A stretch of 64,000 nt of DNA from contig JACKFD010000003.1 of assembly GCA_020632655.1 (NCBI GenBank), positions 1 through 64,000 on the forward strand, written 5' to 3'. Both the position numbers and the translations under genes were made by a program. Shown piece by piece: positions 31,442 through 39,886 of the stretch (positions are counted from its first letter, which is position 1; each line of letters starts with the position of its first letter). The notes beneath the pieces were generated by a model that was given only the letters and a program-made list of their open reading frames with translations, ran no database searches and had not been told where the DNA came from. The stretch is from Spirochaetaceae bacterium (GTDB lineage Bacteria > Myxococcota_A > UBA9160 > UBA4427).

Positions 31442-32017
31442 ATGGCACGTATGCACGACGATCGATCCGCAGGCTTCACCTTGATCGAGCTGATGATCGT
31501 GGTGGCGATCCTGGGCATCCTGGCCTCGGTCGCGATCCCCCAGTTCCGGACCTACCAGCTGACTTCGAAGCGCGCCGAGGCGTACGCGAATCTCAGCTCC
31601 CTCGGCAAGGCCCAGAAGGCCTACTTCGCCGAGTTCAACGACTACGTATTCGTCGCGTCCGAGCCGCTGGGCGGCACGGGCCAGATGCCGACCTCGACCA
31701 AGCGCGACAAGAGCTCGATCGACGTGGCCTTCGAGCGGATCGGCTGGACGCCCGACGGCGACGTCTTCTTCGACTACGACACGGTCACGCCGGCAGCGGC
31801 CGGCGCCCCGTGCACCTGCACGGAGGCGTGCTTCACCGCGGCGGCGTACGGCGACCTCGACGATGACGGGTTCGTGTCGGTCATGATCTACGCGCACCCC
31901 GATGCCGCCGGGAACTTCTGCGACAGCTGGCTCGCCGGGAACCAGTCGCCGCCCGTGAACGCGGGCGGGCGCGTATTCGACCAGGCCGCTCGGGTGCTCG
32001 CCGCCGACGAGTTCTAG
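31442..32017 (+). CDS. pilA: Type IV pilin / prepilin
   Basis: 191-residue class III signal peptide protein: short basic leader MARMHDDRSAG cut before Phe, then FTLIELMIVVAILGILASVA with Glu at +5, followed by IPQFRTYQ. The globular part has a cluster of cysteines (CTCTEAC near residue 125 and FCDSW near 160) that could make disulfides. Preceded by GGGAGAA and a sigma-54 promoter, followed by PilG/H/I/D-position genes, which supports a major pilin rather than a minor pseudopilin. Exported to the inner membrane and processed by PilD. Confidence 0.92.
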   Translation: MARMHDDRSAGFTLIELMIVVAILGILASVAIPQFRTYQLTSKRAEAYANLSSLGKAQKAYFAEFNDYVFVASEPLGGTGQMPTSTKRDKSSIDVAFERIGWTPDGDVFFDYDTVTPAAAGAPCTCTEACFTAAAYGDLDDDGFVSVMIYAHPDAAGNFCDSWLAGNQSPPVNAGGRVFDQAARVLAADEF

Positions 32018-32119
32018 GGGCGTCGCGCGAAGCGGCTGGTGGCGACCCGATCCGACGCGTCGACTTCGCGCGGTCCCGGGGCGCCCGCCGGACGCGCCAC
32101 CCGGGCAGGAGGGACAGGA

Positions 32120-33121
32120 TTGTCGAGTCGAGCGCTTCGGCTGCTGGCGTTGTCGATCGCGATCGGCTGCACGGGCTGGGCGCACGCGCGTGTGCCGCAT
32201 ACGACGCGGGCCGATCGCGGCGTGGACTTCGTGCCCAGTCCCCGCGCCGCGCAGGCCGCCGCCTTCGGATTCGACGCGCTCGTCGCCGACTACCACTGGC
32301 TCCAGGCGATCCAGGTGGCCGGTGGGCAGGAGATGGTCGACGAGACCGCGGCGATCCAGCTCGGCAAGCTCGTGGACGTCGTGACGACGCTCAATCCACA
32401 CGTGGATCATCCCTATCGTTTCGCGGCGCTCTGGCTGACGCATTCACCGGAGCTCGTTCGCGAGGGCAACCGCCTGCTCGAGCGGGGCATCGCGGTCCAC
32501 CCCGAGGATTGGCGCAATCGCTTCTACCTCGGGTTCAACCACTTCTTCTATCTCGGGGAGTACGACGAGGCGGCGCAGGCGCTCGAGATCGCGATGCAGC
32601 GGCCGGGCTCGCCCGCCTATCTGCCGCGGCTGGTGGCGCGCCTCAAGAGTCATCGCCGCAACCTCGACGTCGCCGAGACCTTCCTGCGCGAGATGCTGGC
32701 GGGTGCGAGCGACGAGGATGCGGCAGCGCACATCCAGTCCTCCCTCGACGAGATCGAGATCGAACGCAAGGCGCGGCTGCTCGACAAGGCCCGTCGGGTG
32801 TACCGCCGGCGGACCGGGCGGGAGATCGGAGACGTCGCCGAGCTGGCCCGGGGCGAGGACCGCGTGCTCGAGAAGATCCCGAGCCCGGAGCCGGATGCGA
32901 TTCCGGCGTCGCTGCGTCGGGGATCCGTGTGGCGGATCGATCCGGAGACGAAGCGCTTCGTTTCGTCCTACCTGGGGTCGCGCTACGAGGTGCACTACTC
33001 GAGCTGGGATCGCGCGAGACTCGAGCGCTGGCGGACGGCAGACGCCGTGGATGCGCCCGACGACGAGACCGTGCTCGAGGATCGGGTCGAAGACGAGGAG
33101 GTGGGACCCCGTGGTGGCTGA
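32120..33121 (+). CDS. Exported TPR-like protein in the pilG position
   Basis: 333 residues from TTG 32120, chosen because of AGGAGGG 12 nt upstream and because it gives a clean signal peptide (SSRALRLLALSIAIGCTGWAHA). The body is helical with TPR-like repeats (YRFAALWLTHSPELVREGNR, DWRNRFYLGFNHFFYLGEYD). In Myxococcus the pil locus has pilG between pilA and the ABC genes pilH-pilI, and this gene sits there. Homology to PilG itself cannot be confirmed by eye. The stop lies 11 bases inside the next gene. Confidence 0.7.
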   Translation: MSSRALRLLALSIAIGCTGWAHARVPHTTRADRGVDFVPSPRAAQAAAFGFDALVADYHWLQAIQVAGGQEMVDETAAIQLGKLVDVVTTLNPHVDHPYRFAALWLTHSPELVREGNRLLERGIAVHPEDWRNRFYLGFNHFFYLGEYDEAAQALEIAMQRPGSPAYLPRLVARLKSHRRNLDVAETFLREMLAGASDEDAAAHIQSSLDEIEIERKARLLDKARRVYRRRTGREIGDVAELARGEDRVLEKIPSPEPDAIPASLRRGSVWRIDPETKRFVSSYLGSRYEVHYSSWDRARLERWRTADAVDAPDDETVLEDRVEDEEVGPRGG

Positions 33122-34088
33122 CACGGACGAGGTGGTTCGCGTCGAAGGTGTCGTGAAGGATTTCCGACCGGGCTTCGGCCTGCGGAGGAAACGCGTCCTG
33201 CACGGCGTGACCTTCAGCGTCCACGACGGCGAGATCTTCGGCTTCGTCGGGCCGAACGGCGCCGGCAAGACGACGACCCTCAAGATCCTGATGGGGCTGA
33301 TCCGACCGACGGCGGGGCGCGCGTCGATCCTCGGCTGCGACGTGCGCGAGTCCGAATTCCGCCACCAGATCGGCTTCCTGCCCGAGAATCCCTATTTCTA
33401 TCCGTACCTGACGGCCCGCGAGATCCTCGACTTCTACGCGCGCCTCTCGGGCATGCCGTCGGCGCTGCGTCGTCGTCGGATCCCGGAGCTGCTCGAGCGC
33501 GTGAACCTCGTGCACGCCGCGGATGCCAGGCTGAAGACCTACTCGAAGGGCATGCTGCAGCGCGTCGGCGTGGCGCAGGCGCTCGTCCACGATCCCCGCG
33601 TCGTCTTCCTCGACGAGCCGATGAGCGGGCTCGATCCGATCGGCCGCAAGGAGATCCGGGACGTGATCCTCGATCTTCGAGCGGCCGGGAAGACCGTGCT
33701 GATGAACACGCACATCCTGCACGACGTCGAGATGATCTGCGATCGAGTCGCGATCATCGTGGGGGGGCGCATCCGCCATCAGGGGCCGGTCGACGCCTTC
33801 CTGCCCGAGGCGGACGTGACGACCGACGTCGTGCTCTCGCAGCTGCCCGCCGATGCAGCGACCCGGCTCGAGGAGCGCTTCGGCCTCGAGATGCGCGGCC
33901 TCGGCGATCGCGTCGAGCTCCGCATCGACGACAAGCACGTGGGCGATCTGCTGGGGCTCGCGCTCGGCGCCGGTGCGCGGGTCGTCTCCGTCACGCCGCA
34001 TCGTCGCTCGCTCGAGGACCTCTTCCTCAGCACGGTACGCGCGCCCGAGGTCGGCCCCGCTTCGGGTGGCGGCGAGGAGGCTGCATGA
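33111..34088 (+). CDS. pilH: ABC transporter ATPase, PilH-like
   Basis: 325 residues. Walker A GPNGAGKTTTLKIL, Q-loop GFLPENPYFYPYLT, signature YSKGMLQRVGVAQAL, Walker B VVFLDEPMSGLDP, H-loop NTHILHD, then a C-terminal regulatory segment of about 90 residues. Start GTG 33111 follows GAGGAGGTG and overlaps the previous gene. With the permease it forms an exporter-type complex; in Myxococcus the equivalent pilH product is needed for pilus assembly. Confidence 0.85.
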   Translation: MVADTDEVVRVEGVVKDFRPGFGLRRKRVLHGVTFSVHDGEIFGFVGPNGAGKTTTLKILMGLIRPTAGRASILGCDVRESEFRHQIGFLPENPYFYPYLTAREILDFYARLSGMPSALRRRRIPELLERVNLVHAADARLKTYSKGMLQRVGVAQALVHDPRVVFLDEPMSGLDPIGRKEIRDVILDLRAAGKTVLMNTHILHDVEMICDRVAIIVGGRIRHQGPVDAFLPEADVTTDVVLSQLPADAATRLEERFGLEMRGLGDRVELRIDDKHVGDLLGLALGAGARVVSVTPHRRSLEDLFLSTVRAPEVGPASGGGEEAA

Positions 34089-34861
34089 GCTCGATCCGTC
34101 GCATCCACGCGCTCGCCGTCAACACCGTCCGCGAGGCGATCCGTAACAAGCTCCTCTACGCGCTGCTCGGCTTCGGCATCCTGATGATCGCCTCGGGCGT
34201 GCTGCTCGCGTCGCTGTCCTACGTCGAGGTGGACGAGATCCTGCAGGACGTCGGGCTCGGGGCGATCCGCTTCTTCGGCTCGGGCATCGCGATCTTCGTC
34301 GGCATCGGCTTGATCCACAACGAGGTCGATCGACGCACGATCTTCACGATCCTGTCGAAGCCGGTCTCTCGCGCCGAGTTCCTGGTCGGCAAGTGGGCCG
34401 GTCTCACGATCACCGTCTGGCTCCAGCTCCTCCTGATGGGCGTCGCCTTCGTCGTGGTCTCCATGGGGGCGGAAGCGACGCTGCGCCCGGAGCATGCCCT
34501 CGCGATCGCCATGATCGGTCTCGAGCTGATGGTGCTGGTCGCGATCGCGACGTTCTTCTCCGCCTTCACGACGCCGATGCTGGCGGGGCTCTTCTCCGTC
34601 GGGCTGTGGCTGATCGGTCATCTCTCGCGCGACTTCTACGCGCTCGGTCAGCAGGCCGAGGACGAGTCGGTCTCCCGCGCGGCGAGTGCGCTCTTCCGGG
34701 TGATGCCGGATCTCGAGGTCTTCAACAAGACGCTCGAGGCGGTGCACGGGCTGCCGATTCCGCTCGCAGAGGTCGGGATGGCCGGGATGTATGCGCTCGG
34801 GTATACGGTGTCGACGTTGATGCTCGGCGCGATGATCTTCGCCCGTCGGGACTTCAAGTAG
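34085..34861 (+). CDS. pilI: ABC transporter permease, PilI-like
   Basis: 258 residues, about six hydrophobic segments, ABC-2 type permease. N-terminal HALAVNTVREAIRNKLLYALL is the usual cytoplasmic lead, then GIAIFVGIGLIHNEVDRRTI and SKPVSRAEFLVGKW, common in ABC-2 exporters. The ATG overlaps the ATPase stop (ATGA). Partner of the PilH-like ATPase. Confidence 0.85.
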   Translation: MSSIRRIHALAVNTVREAIRNKLLYALLGFGILMIASGVLLASLSYVEVDEILQDVGLGAIRFFGSGIAIFVGIGLIHNEVDRRTIFTILSKPVSRAEFLVGKWAGLTITVWLQLLLMGVAFVVVSMGAEATLRPEHALAIAMIGLELMVLVAIATFFSAFTTPMLAGLFSVGLWLIGHLSRDFYALGQQAEDESVSRAASALFRVMPDLEVFNKTLEAVHGLPIPLAEVGMAGMYALGYTVSTLMLGAMIFARRDFK

Positions 34862-34939
34862 CCTTCGACCGGCGTGCGAAGCCGCCGTGGTCGTCACGCC
34901 GATCGCCGGGGATGGGGATGATGGACGTCCGGTAGCCGC

Positions 34940-35091
34940 ATGACGATCGCGGTCGCGCTCGGTGCCGGAGACGATGCAGGACGATCGGGGTCGCACACGG
35001 TGCCGGAGGGAAAACGTGACGATCCGGGTTGCACCCGGTGCCGGAGACGATGCATGACGATCGGGGTTGCGCCCGGTGCCGGAGGGAAAGC
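34940..35091 (+). repeat. Four tandem 38-bp copies of the pilD start region
   Basis: Copies start at 34940, 34978, 35016 and 35054, a strict 38-bp period, and a fifth partial copy is the start of pilD at 35092. Each has the form (A/G)TGACGATCGxGGTCGC..CGGTGCCGGAG, i.e. Shine-Dalgarno-like GGAG(GG) followed by a start-like codon (ATG, AGG, GTG, ATG). Copies 1 and 3 end GAGACGATGC, copies 2 and 4 end GAGGGAAAxC, so the higher-order unit is 76 bp. The copy at 35054 encodes a 13-residue ORF (MTIGVAPGAGGKA) whose TGA overlaps the pilD ATG. Confidence 0.93.
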
Positions 35092-35973
35092 ATGACGATC
35101 GAGATCGTGCCCGGCGCCTGGCTCCCGGTCGCCGCGATCCTGGGGCTGCTGGTCGGATCCTTCCTGAACGTGGTGATCCACCGCGTACCGGCGGGCCTGT
35201 CGATCGTCTTCCCTGCGTCGCATTGCCCGGCCTGCGAGCAGAAGATCGCGCCCTGGGACAACGTGCCCGTACTCTCCTATCTCTGGCTTCGCGGGCGCTG
35301 CCGCCATTGCGGGGTCCGCATCTCGGCGCGCTATCCCGCGGTCGAGGCGCTGACGGGTCTCGTCTTCATGGCGATCGGCTGGCGCTTCGGACAGACGGGC
35401 TGGACGCTCGCCTACTGGGCCTTCGCCGCGGCGTTGATCGCGGCGGCGATGATCGACCACGACCATCAGATCATTCCCGACCGGATCTCGCTCGGCGGGC
35501 TCGGCGTGGCCATGGTCGTGATGCCGGCGCTGCGGGCGGGGCATGGACTCACCTATCGGGACGCCCTCGTCGAGAGTGCCGTCGGCGCGATCGTCGGGGC
35601 AGGCGTGCTCTGGTCGGTCGCCTTCGTACACGCCCGGGTGTCGGTCGCGATGGGCCGCCGCTTCGCGCACTGGCCGGGGGAGGGCGAGGCGCTGCCGCGG
35701 CCGATGGAGCCGGACTACTGGCTCTGGTTCCCGGGGCTGGGGCTCGGCGACGTGAAGCTGCTCGGCATGATCGGCGCGGTGCTCGGCCCGGCGGGCGTAC
35801 TCGACACGATCCTCGCCTCGTCGCTGGTCGGGCTGGTCCTGGGCGGCGCTCAGGCGCTGGCGCAGGGCGCCCTCGGTCGGCCCTTCGGCTTCGCGCCCGC
35901 GATCGCCGTAGGGGCGATCGCGACGCTCTTCCTGCCACCGCTCTGGATCCTCGAGCTCGCGCGCGGGCTCTGA
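35092..35973 (+). CDS. pilD: Prepilin peptidase / N-methyltransferase PilD
   Basis: Inner-membrane aspartic protease that cleaves and N-methylates prepilins. 293 residues: the first segment with GSFLNVVIHRVP, the zinc-binding cysteine pairs HCPACEQK and CRHCG (about residues 43 and 68), and two catalytic aspartates in AMIDHDHQIIPD and GLGLGDVKLLGM. About eight membrane segments. ATG 35092 is the fifth copy of a repeated start region; upstream frames (MHPVPETMHDDRG) are less likely. Last gene of the pilus run. Confidence 0.95.
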   Translation: MTIEIVPGAWLPVAAILGLLVGSFLNVVIHRVPAGLSIVFPASHCPACEQKIAPWDNVPVLSYLWLRGRCRHCGVRISARYPAVEALTGLVFMAIGWRFGQTGWTLAYWAFAAALIAAAMIDHDHQIIPDRISLGGLGVAMVVMPALRAGHGLTYRDALVESAVGAIVGAGVLWSVAFVHARVSVAMGRRFAHWPGEGEALPRPMEPDYWLWFPGLGLGDVKLLGMIGAVLGPAGVLDTILASSLVGLVLGGAQALAQGALGRPFGFAPAIAVGAIATLFLPPLWILELARGL

Positions 35974-35991
35974 GCCGGCGGCACCCGCCGC

Positions 35992-37410
35992 TCAAGCGTC
36001 GCCGCGCTCGCGGATCCACTCGACCGCACGTCGCAGCCGCGCGAGCGCCCAGGCGCGTCCGGTCACGTAGAGCGTCTCGTAGATTCCGGGCGAGGCAGCG
36101 CTCCCCGTGACGGCGACGCGAACGGGCTGGGCGAGCTTGCCGAGCTTGAGATCGCCCAGCGCCCGGCAGGTGTCTTCGAAGGCCGCCTCGAGCGCGGCCT
36201 CGGTCCATTCGGGCAGCCCCTCGAGTGCCGGGATCAGGGCCTCGAGCGGCTCGAGCGCGACCGGACGCAGGTGCTTCTTCGCGGCGGTCGGGTCGAGGGA
36301 GATCTCCTCGACGAGGGCGAAGCGCGCCCGCTCGGCCAGCTCCGGGAGTCGACTCGCCCGCTCGCGCAGCAGGTCGAGCAGCCGGTCGATCCGTGCGTCC
36401 CGCTCGATCGGGCGCTCCGCCACGGCCTCGAGGAAGGGCCGGGCGGCCTCGAAGAGCGTCTCGGACGGGCGCTGCTTCAGGTAGTGCTGGTTCAGCCAGT
36501 CGAGCTTGGCCGGATCGGCCTGGGCCCCGGAGCGGCCCACGTGCGCGAGGTCGAAATGCTCGACGATCTCGTCGATCGAGAAGATCTCCTGGTCGCCGTG
36601 GGACCAGCCGAGTCGCGCCAGCCAGTTGATCATCGCCTCGGGCAGGTAGCCGTCGGCCCGGAACTGCTGGATCGACACCGGATCGCGTCGCTTCGAGAGC
36701 TTGCGTCCGCTCGGCGCCACGATCAGGGGGACGTGCGCGTAGGTCGGCGGCTCGGCGCCGAGGGCGCGGTGGATCGCGATCTGGAAGGGCGTGTTGCTGT
36801 GGTGATCCGCGCCGCGCACGACGTGGCTGATCTTCATGTCGAGGTCGTCGACGACCACCGCGAGATGGAAGAGGGGCGTGCCGTCGCTGCGCCGGATGAT
36901 GCCGTCGCCGATCTCGCTCGCATCCTGTCCGCTCGGCCCGAACACGAGGTCGTCCCAGCGCAGCGACGCGTTCGGGTCGACCCGCAGCCGCACCACGTGC
37001 GTTCCGCAGTCGGGTCCATAGAGGCGCTCGCGACAACGCCCGTCGTAGAGGCCCTTCCCGCCGGCCGCGATGTCCGCCTCACGCCGCGCGTCGAGCTCCT
37101 CTTTCGTGCAGACGCAGCGATAGGCGGCGCCCGACGCGAGCAACGACTCCACGACCGCTCCGTGACGGGCGGCGTGCTCGCTCTGGCGATGGGGACCCTC
37201 GTCCCACTCGAGCCCGAGCCATCGAAGGCCCTCGATCACGGCGCGCTCGGACTCGTGGGTCGAGCGCTCGAGGTCCGTGTCCTCGATGCGGAGGACGAAC
37301 TGCCCGCCGAGCCGACGGGTGAGGGCCCAGTTGAAGAGGGCGGTCCGGGCGCCCCCGATATGCAGGAACCCCGTGGGGCTGGGGGCGAAGCGGGTTCGGA
37401 TCGGCGTCAT
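35992..37410 (-). CDS. gltX: Glutamyl-tRNA synthetase
   Basis: Class I aminoacyl-tRNA synthetase, 472 residues. HIGH-type motif FAPSPTGFLHIGGARTALFN at residues 7-26, zinc-binding-type region with CVCTKEELDARR, and KMSKS-type KLSKRRDPVS. Cytoplasmic; could charge tRNA-Glu such as the CTC species in this window. It is convergent with pilD (18 bp apart) and divergent from yceD. Confidence 0.96.
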   Translation of the reverse strand: MTPIRTRFAPSPTGFLHIGGARTALFNWALTRRLGGQFVLRIEDTDLERSTHESERAVIEGLRWLGLEWDEGPHRQSEHAARHGAVVESLLASGAAYRCVCTKEELDARREADIAAGGKGLYDGRCRERLYGPDCGTHVVRLRVDPNASLRWDDLVFGPSGQDASEIGDGIIRRSDGTPLFHLAVVVDDLDMKISHVVRGADHHSNTPFQIAIHRALGAEPPTYAHVPLIVAPSGRKLSKRRDPVSIQQFRADGYLPEAMINWLARLGWSHGDQEIFSIDEIVEHFDLAHVGRSGAQADPAKLDWLNQHYLKQRPSETLFEAARPFLEAVAERPIERDARIDRLLDLLRERASRLPELAERARFALVEEISLDPTAAKKHLRPVALEPLEALIPALEGLPEWTEAALEAAFEDTCRALGDLKLGKLAQPVRVAVTGSAASPGIYETLYVTGRAWALARLRRAVEWIRERGDA

Positions 37411-37538
37411 GGGGCGCGGAGCATATCGCAGGCGCCCCCCGCCGGATCGAGCCGGTGTGCTTGGCGGCCTGAGAGCCCTGCGCTATTTCCCGGCGCGTCG
37501 CCGGATCGTCCGACTCCGCCCCGGATGAAACTCCGTTT

Positions 37539-37572
37539 GGAGCGGGCCGGGTCCAGTCCGGCCCGACGCTCC
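37539..37572 (+). other. Hairpin in the leader of the yceD-rpmF genes
   Basis: GGAGC (37539-37543) and GGGCCGG (37544-37550) pair with CCGGCCC (37558-37564) and GCTCC (37568-37572) around a 7-nt loop, with a 3-nt bulge. It ends 29 nt before the yceD start and could be a leader structure for the ribosomal protein operon. A chance GC-rich hairpin is possible. Confidence 0.35.
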
Positions 37573-37601
37573 CCTCGATTGATGGTCCCGAGGAGCCCAT
37601 C

Positions 37602-38189
37602 GTGGCCGAGTTCGCGCTGCCCGTGGAGCGCTTGCGGGACGACCCCGAGCGCTTCGAGTACGAGATCCCCGCGGCGCATTGGCTGGCGCGGGTGGAGGCG
37701 TCCGACCTCGATCGGGAAGAAGCGCCGGCCCCGCTCCGGGTGGAGCTCGAGGCGCGTCGCGTCGGGACCGACCTGCTGCTCGAGGGGACGCTGACCGGGG
37801 AGGTCGGACTCGAGTGCAGCCGCTGCGCCAGACGCTATGCTCACGCGCTTCGCGAGCCCTTCCGGCTGGTGCTCGAGCCGGTCGAAGGGGCGGGGTCCGT
37901 CGAAGCCCTCGACGAGCCCGAAGGGCGGCGGGGGCTGCGTGAGAACGGGCTCTGCCTGGGCGAGGATCTCGAGGCGGGGTGGTTTCGGGGGCCGGTGATC
38001 CGGCTGGGAGAGTTTTTCGGCGAGCTGATCGCGCTGGCGATGCCCATCCAGCCACTTTGCCGCGAGGACTGCCCGGGGATCTGTCCGCATTGCGGAGCGG
38101 ACCGGGCAGAAGAGCGCTGCGCCTGCGAGGACGAGAAGGTCGAGTCGCCCTTCGCCGTGCTGCGAAGACTGAAGGAATCGAAGCCATAA
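37602..38189 (+). CDS. yceD: YceD/DUF177 family protein
   Basis: 195 residues. Typical C-terminal metal-site pattern LECSRCARRY about residue 75 and CREDCPGICPHCGAD about residue 155. YceD is encoded before rpmF in most bacteria and is linked to ribosomal RNA metabolism, as in plants and E. coli. GTG start at 37602. Here rpmF follows after 174 bp. Confidence 0.88.
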   Translation: MAEFALPVERLRDDPERFEYEIPAAHWLARVEASDLDREEAPAPLRVELEARRVGTDLLLEGTLTGEVGLECSRCARRYAHALREPFRLVLEPVEGAGSVEALDEPEGRRGLRENGLCLGEDLEAGWFRGPVIRLGEFFGELIALAMPIQPLCREDCPGICPHCGADRAEERCACEDEKVESPFAVLRRLKESKP

Positions 38190-38318
38190 CGACGCGCTCG
38201 TGCGCGCCCGGGTTCCGCCCCGATCGATCCGATCGAAGGGCGCCACCACCCGGGACCGCGTGCACGTCGACGAGCGGGAACGGAAGGCGTCGGCGGGAGC
38301 CGACCCGATCGAACGAGT

Positions 38319-38338
38319 CCGATCGCGTACGCGATCGG
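38319..38338. other. Perfect 20-bp palindrome before rpmF
   Basis: CCGATCGCGTACGCGATCGG is fully self-complementary and lies 25 bp upstream of rpmF, in a gap rich in GATCG repeats. It could be an operator or an mRNA hairpin. The centre has no loop, so on RNA it would be a weak hairpin; a dimeric DNA-binding protein site is more plausible. Confidence 0.5.
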
Positions 38339-38363
38339 GTAGGACTGAGGAGAGACGGATCCG

Positions 38364-38546
38364 ATGGCGGTACCGAAGCGAAAGACCTCGAAGTCGCGCC
38401 GCGACAAGCGACGCAGCCACGACGGCCTGGCGGCCCCGGCGGCGAGCACCTGCCCGCAATGCGGCGCGCCGAAGGCGCCGCATCGGGTGTGCGGATCGTG
38501 CGGCTCCTACAAGGGCCGCACGGTCATCGAGACCGACGAGGAATAG
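38364..38546 (+). CDS. rpmF: 50S ribosomal protein L32
   Basis: 60 residues: MAVPKRKTSKSRRDKRRSHD start, then zinc-ribbon CPQCGAPKAPHRVC and CGSCGSY. The four cysteines make this the zinc-binding form. Followed by fabD after 7 bp. Confidence 0.97.
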   Translation: MAVPKRKTSKSRRDKRRSHDGLAAPAASTCPQCGAPKAPHRVCGSCGSYKGRTVIETDEE

Positions 38547-38553
38547 GGCCGCC

Positions 38554-39522
38554 GTGCTCGCGCTCCTCTTCCCGGGACAGGCCTCGCAGGAGGTCGGCAT
38601 GGGTCGCGACGTCTACGAGGCGTCGCCGGCCGCGCGCGCCGTCTTCGACGCCGCGGATGCCGCGCTGGGCGACCGCCTCGCCGTTGCGCTCTCCCGCCTC
38701 TGCTTCGAAGGGCCCGAGGAGGAGCTGCGCCGGACCGAGATCCAGCAGCCCGCGATCCTCACGACCAGCATCGCCTTGCTGCGCGCGCTCGAGGAGCAGA
38801 CGGGCCCCCTCGCGGCGGCCTACGTCGGCGGGCATAGCCTCGGCGAGTACACGGCCCTCGTGGCGGCGGGCGCGATCGGCTTCGAGGACGCGGTCCGCAC
38901 GGTCAACCTGCGCGGTCGGCTGATGCAGGAGGCCGTCGCCGAGGGGCGCGGGGCGATGGCGGCCGTGATGGGCGTGGGACCCGAGGTCGTCGCGACGGCC
39001 TGCGAGGAGGCCGCGGACAAGACGGGGCTCGTGGTGGCGCCGGCGAACTACAACTCGCCCCAGCAGACGGTGATCGCGGGGGATGCGGCGGCGGTCGAGC
39101 TCGCCTGCGAGCGGGCTACGGCCCTCGGCGCGAAGAAGACGGTTCCGCTGCCGGTGTCCGCGCCTTTCCACTGCGCGCTGATGGCGCCCGCGGCCGCCCG
39201 GCTCGAGAGCGAGCTGGCGCGTCTGCCGTGGCAGTCGGCGACGCCGCCGGTCGTGACCAACGTCGAGGCGGCGCCGAATGCCGACCCGACGCGGACCGCC
39301 GACCTGCTGTGCGAGCAGGTGACGGCGCCCGTTCGCTTCACGGACATGATCGCGACGATGCGCGAGCTCGGTGTCGATCGCTTCCTCGAGGTCGGTCCGG
39401 GTCGCGTCCTCTCCGGTCTGATCGCGCGCATCGAACGCCGCGCCCGACGGGCGAATTTCTCGTCCCTCGCGGAACTCGAGGAGGTCCGCGCGTTCCTGAG
39501 CGAGCCCGAGGGATCCGGCTGA
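38554..39522 (+). CDS. fabD: Malonyl-CoA:ACP transacylase
   Basis: 322 residues: FPGQASQEVGMG start, nucleophile Ser95 in GGHSLGEYTALVAAG, His in VSAPFHCALM. Transfers malonate from CoA to the acyl carrier protein encoded by acpP downstream. Start GTG 38554. The usual plsX and fabH between rpmF and fabD are absent, and fabG is absent between fabD and acpP, so this is a shortened form of the common fab cluster. Confidence 0.95.
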   Translation: MLALLFPGQASQEVGMGRDVYEASPAARAVFDAADAALGDRLAVALSRLCFEGPEEELRRTEIQQPAILTTSIALLRALEEQTGPLAAAYVGGHSLGEYTALVAAGAIGFEDAVRTVNLRGRLMQEAVAEGRGAMAAVMGVGPEVVATACEEAADKTGLVVAPANYNSPQQTVIAGDAAAVELACERATALGAKKTVPLPVSAPFHCALMAPAAARLESELARLPWQSATPPVVTNVEAAPNADPTRTADLLCEQVTAPVRFTDMIATMRELGVDRFLEVGPGRVLSGLIARIERRARRANFSSLAELEEVRAFLSEPEGSG

Positions 39523-39544
39523 TCCGGACCCGACCAGTGCCATC

Positions 39545-39563
39545 GCCGTACGGGGGGTACGGC
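39545..39563 (+). other. Hairpin between fabD and acpP
   Basis: GCCGTAC (39545-39551) and GTACGGC (39557-39563) enclose GGGGG. It lies 22 bp after the fabD stop and 86 bp before acpP, so it may separate expression of the two or be a weak terminator. No U-run. Confidence 0.4.
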
Positions 39564-39649
39564 GCTAGCCTCAAACCGCGATCGGGACCCCGGGTCCCGG
39601 TCCGACAGGACCCAGCGTCCTGAGCCGTTGCAACGGAGGGATTCCAGTC

Positions 39650-39886
39650 ATGTCTTTGGAAGCACGGGTGACCGACCTGATCGTCGAGCAGCTGGGTGTT
39701 TCGAAGGAAGAAGCCGTGATGAGCGCTTCGTTCATCGACGATCTGGGGGCCGACTCGCTGGACATCGTCGAGCTGGTCATGACGCTGGAAGAGACCTTCG
39801 ACATCGAGATCCCGGACGACGACGCCGAGAAGATGCAGACCATCTCCGACGCCATCAATTATCTGAAGGAGCGCCTCGAGGCCTAG
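39650..39886 (+). CDS. acpP: Acyl carrier protein
   Basis: 78 residues, acidic, with the phosphopantetheine serine in GADSLDIVELVM (Ser36). Carries acyl chains in fatty acid synthesis. GGAGGGATT precedes the ATG. Confidence 0.96.
   Translation: MSLEARVTDLIVEQLGVSKEEAVMSASFIDDLGADSLDIVELVMTLEETFDIEIPDDDAEKMQTISDAINYLKERLEA

Noticed and set aside
34940..35118. 38-bp direct repeats as a CRISPR array
   Set aside because: Repeats are head-to-tail without unique spacers, and the last copy is the pilD start; no cas genes.
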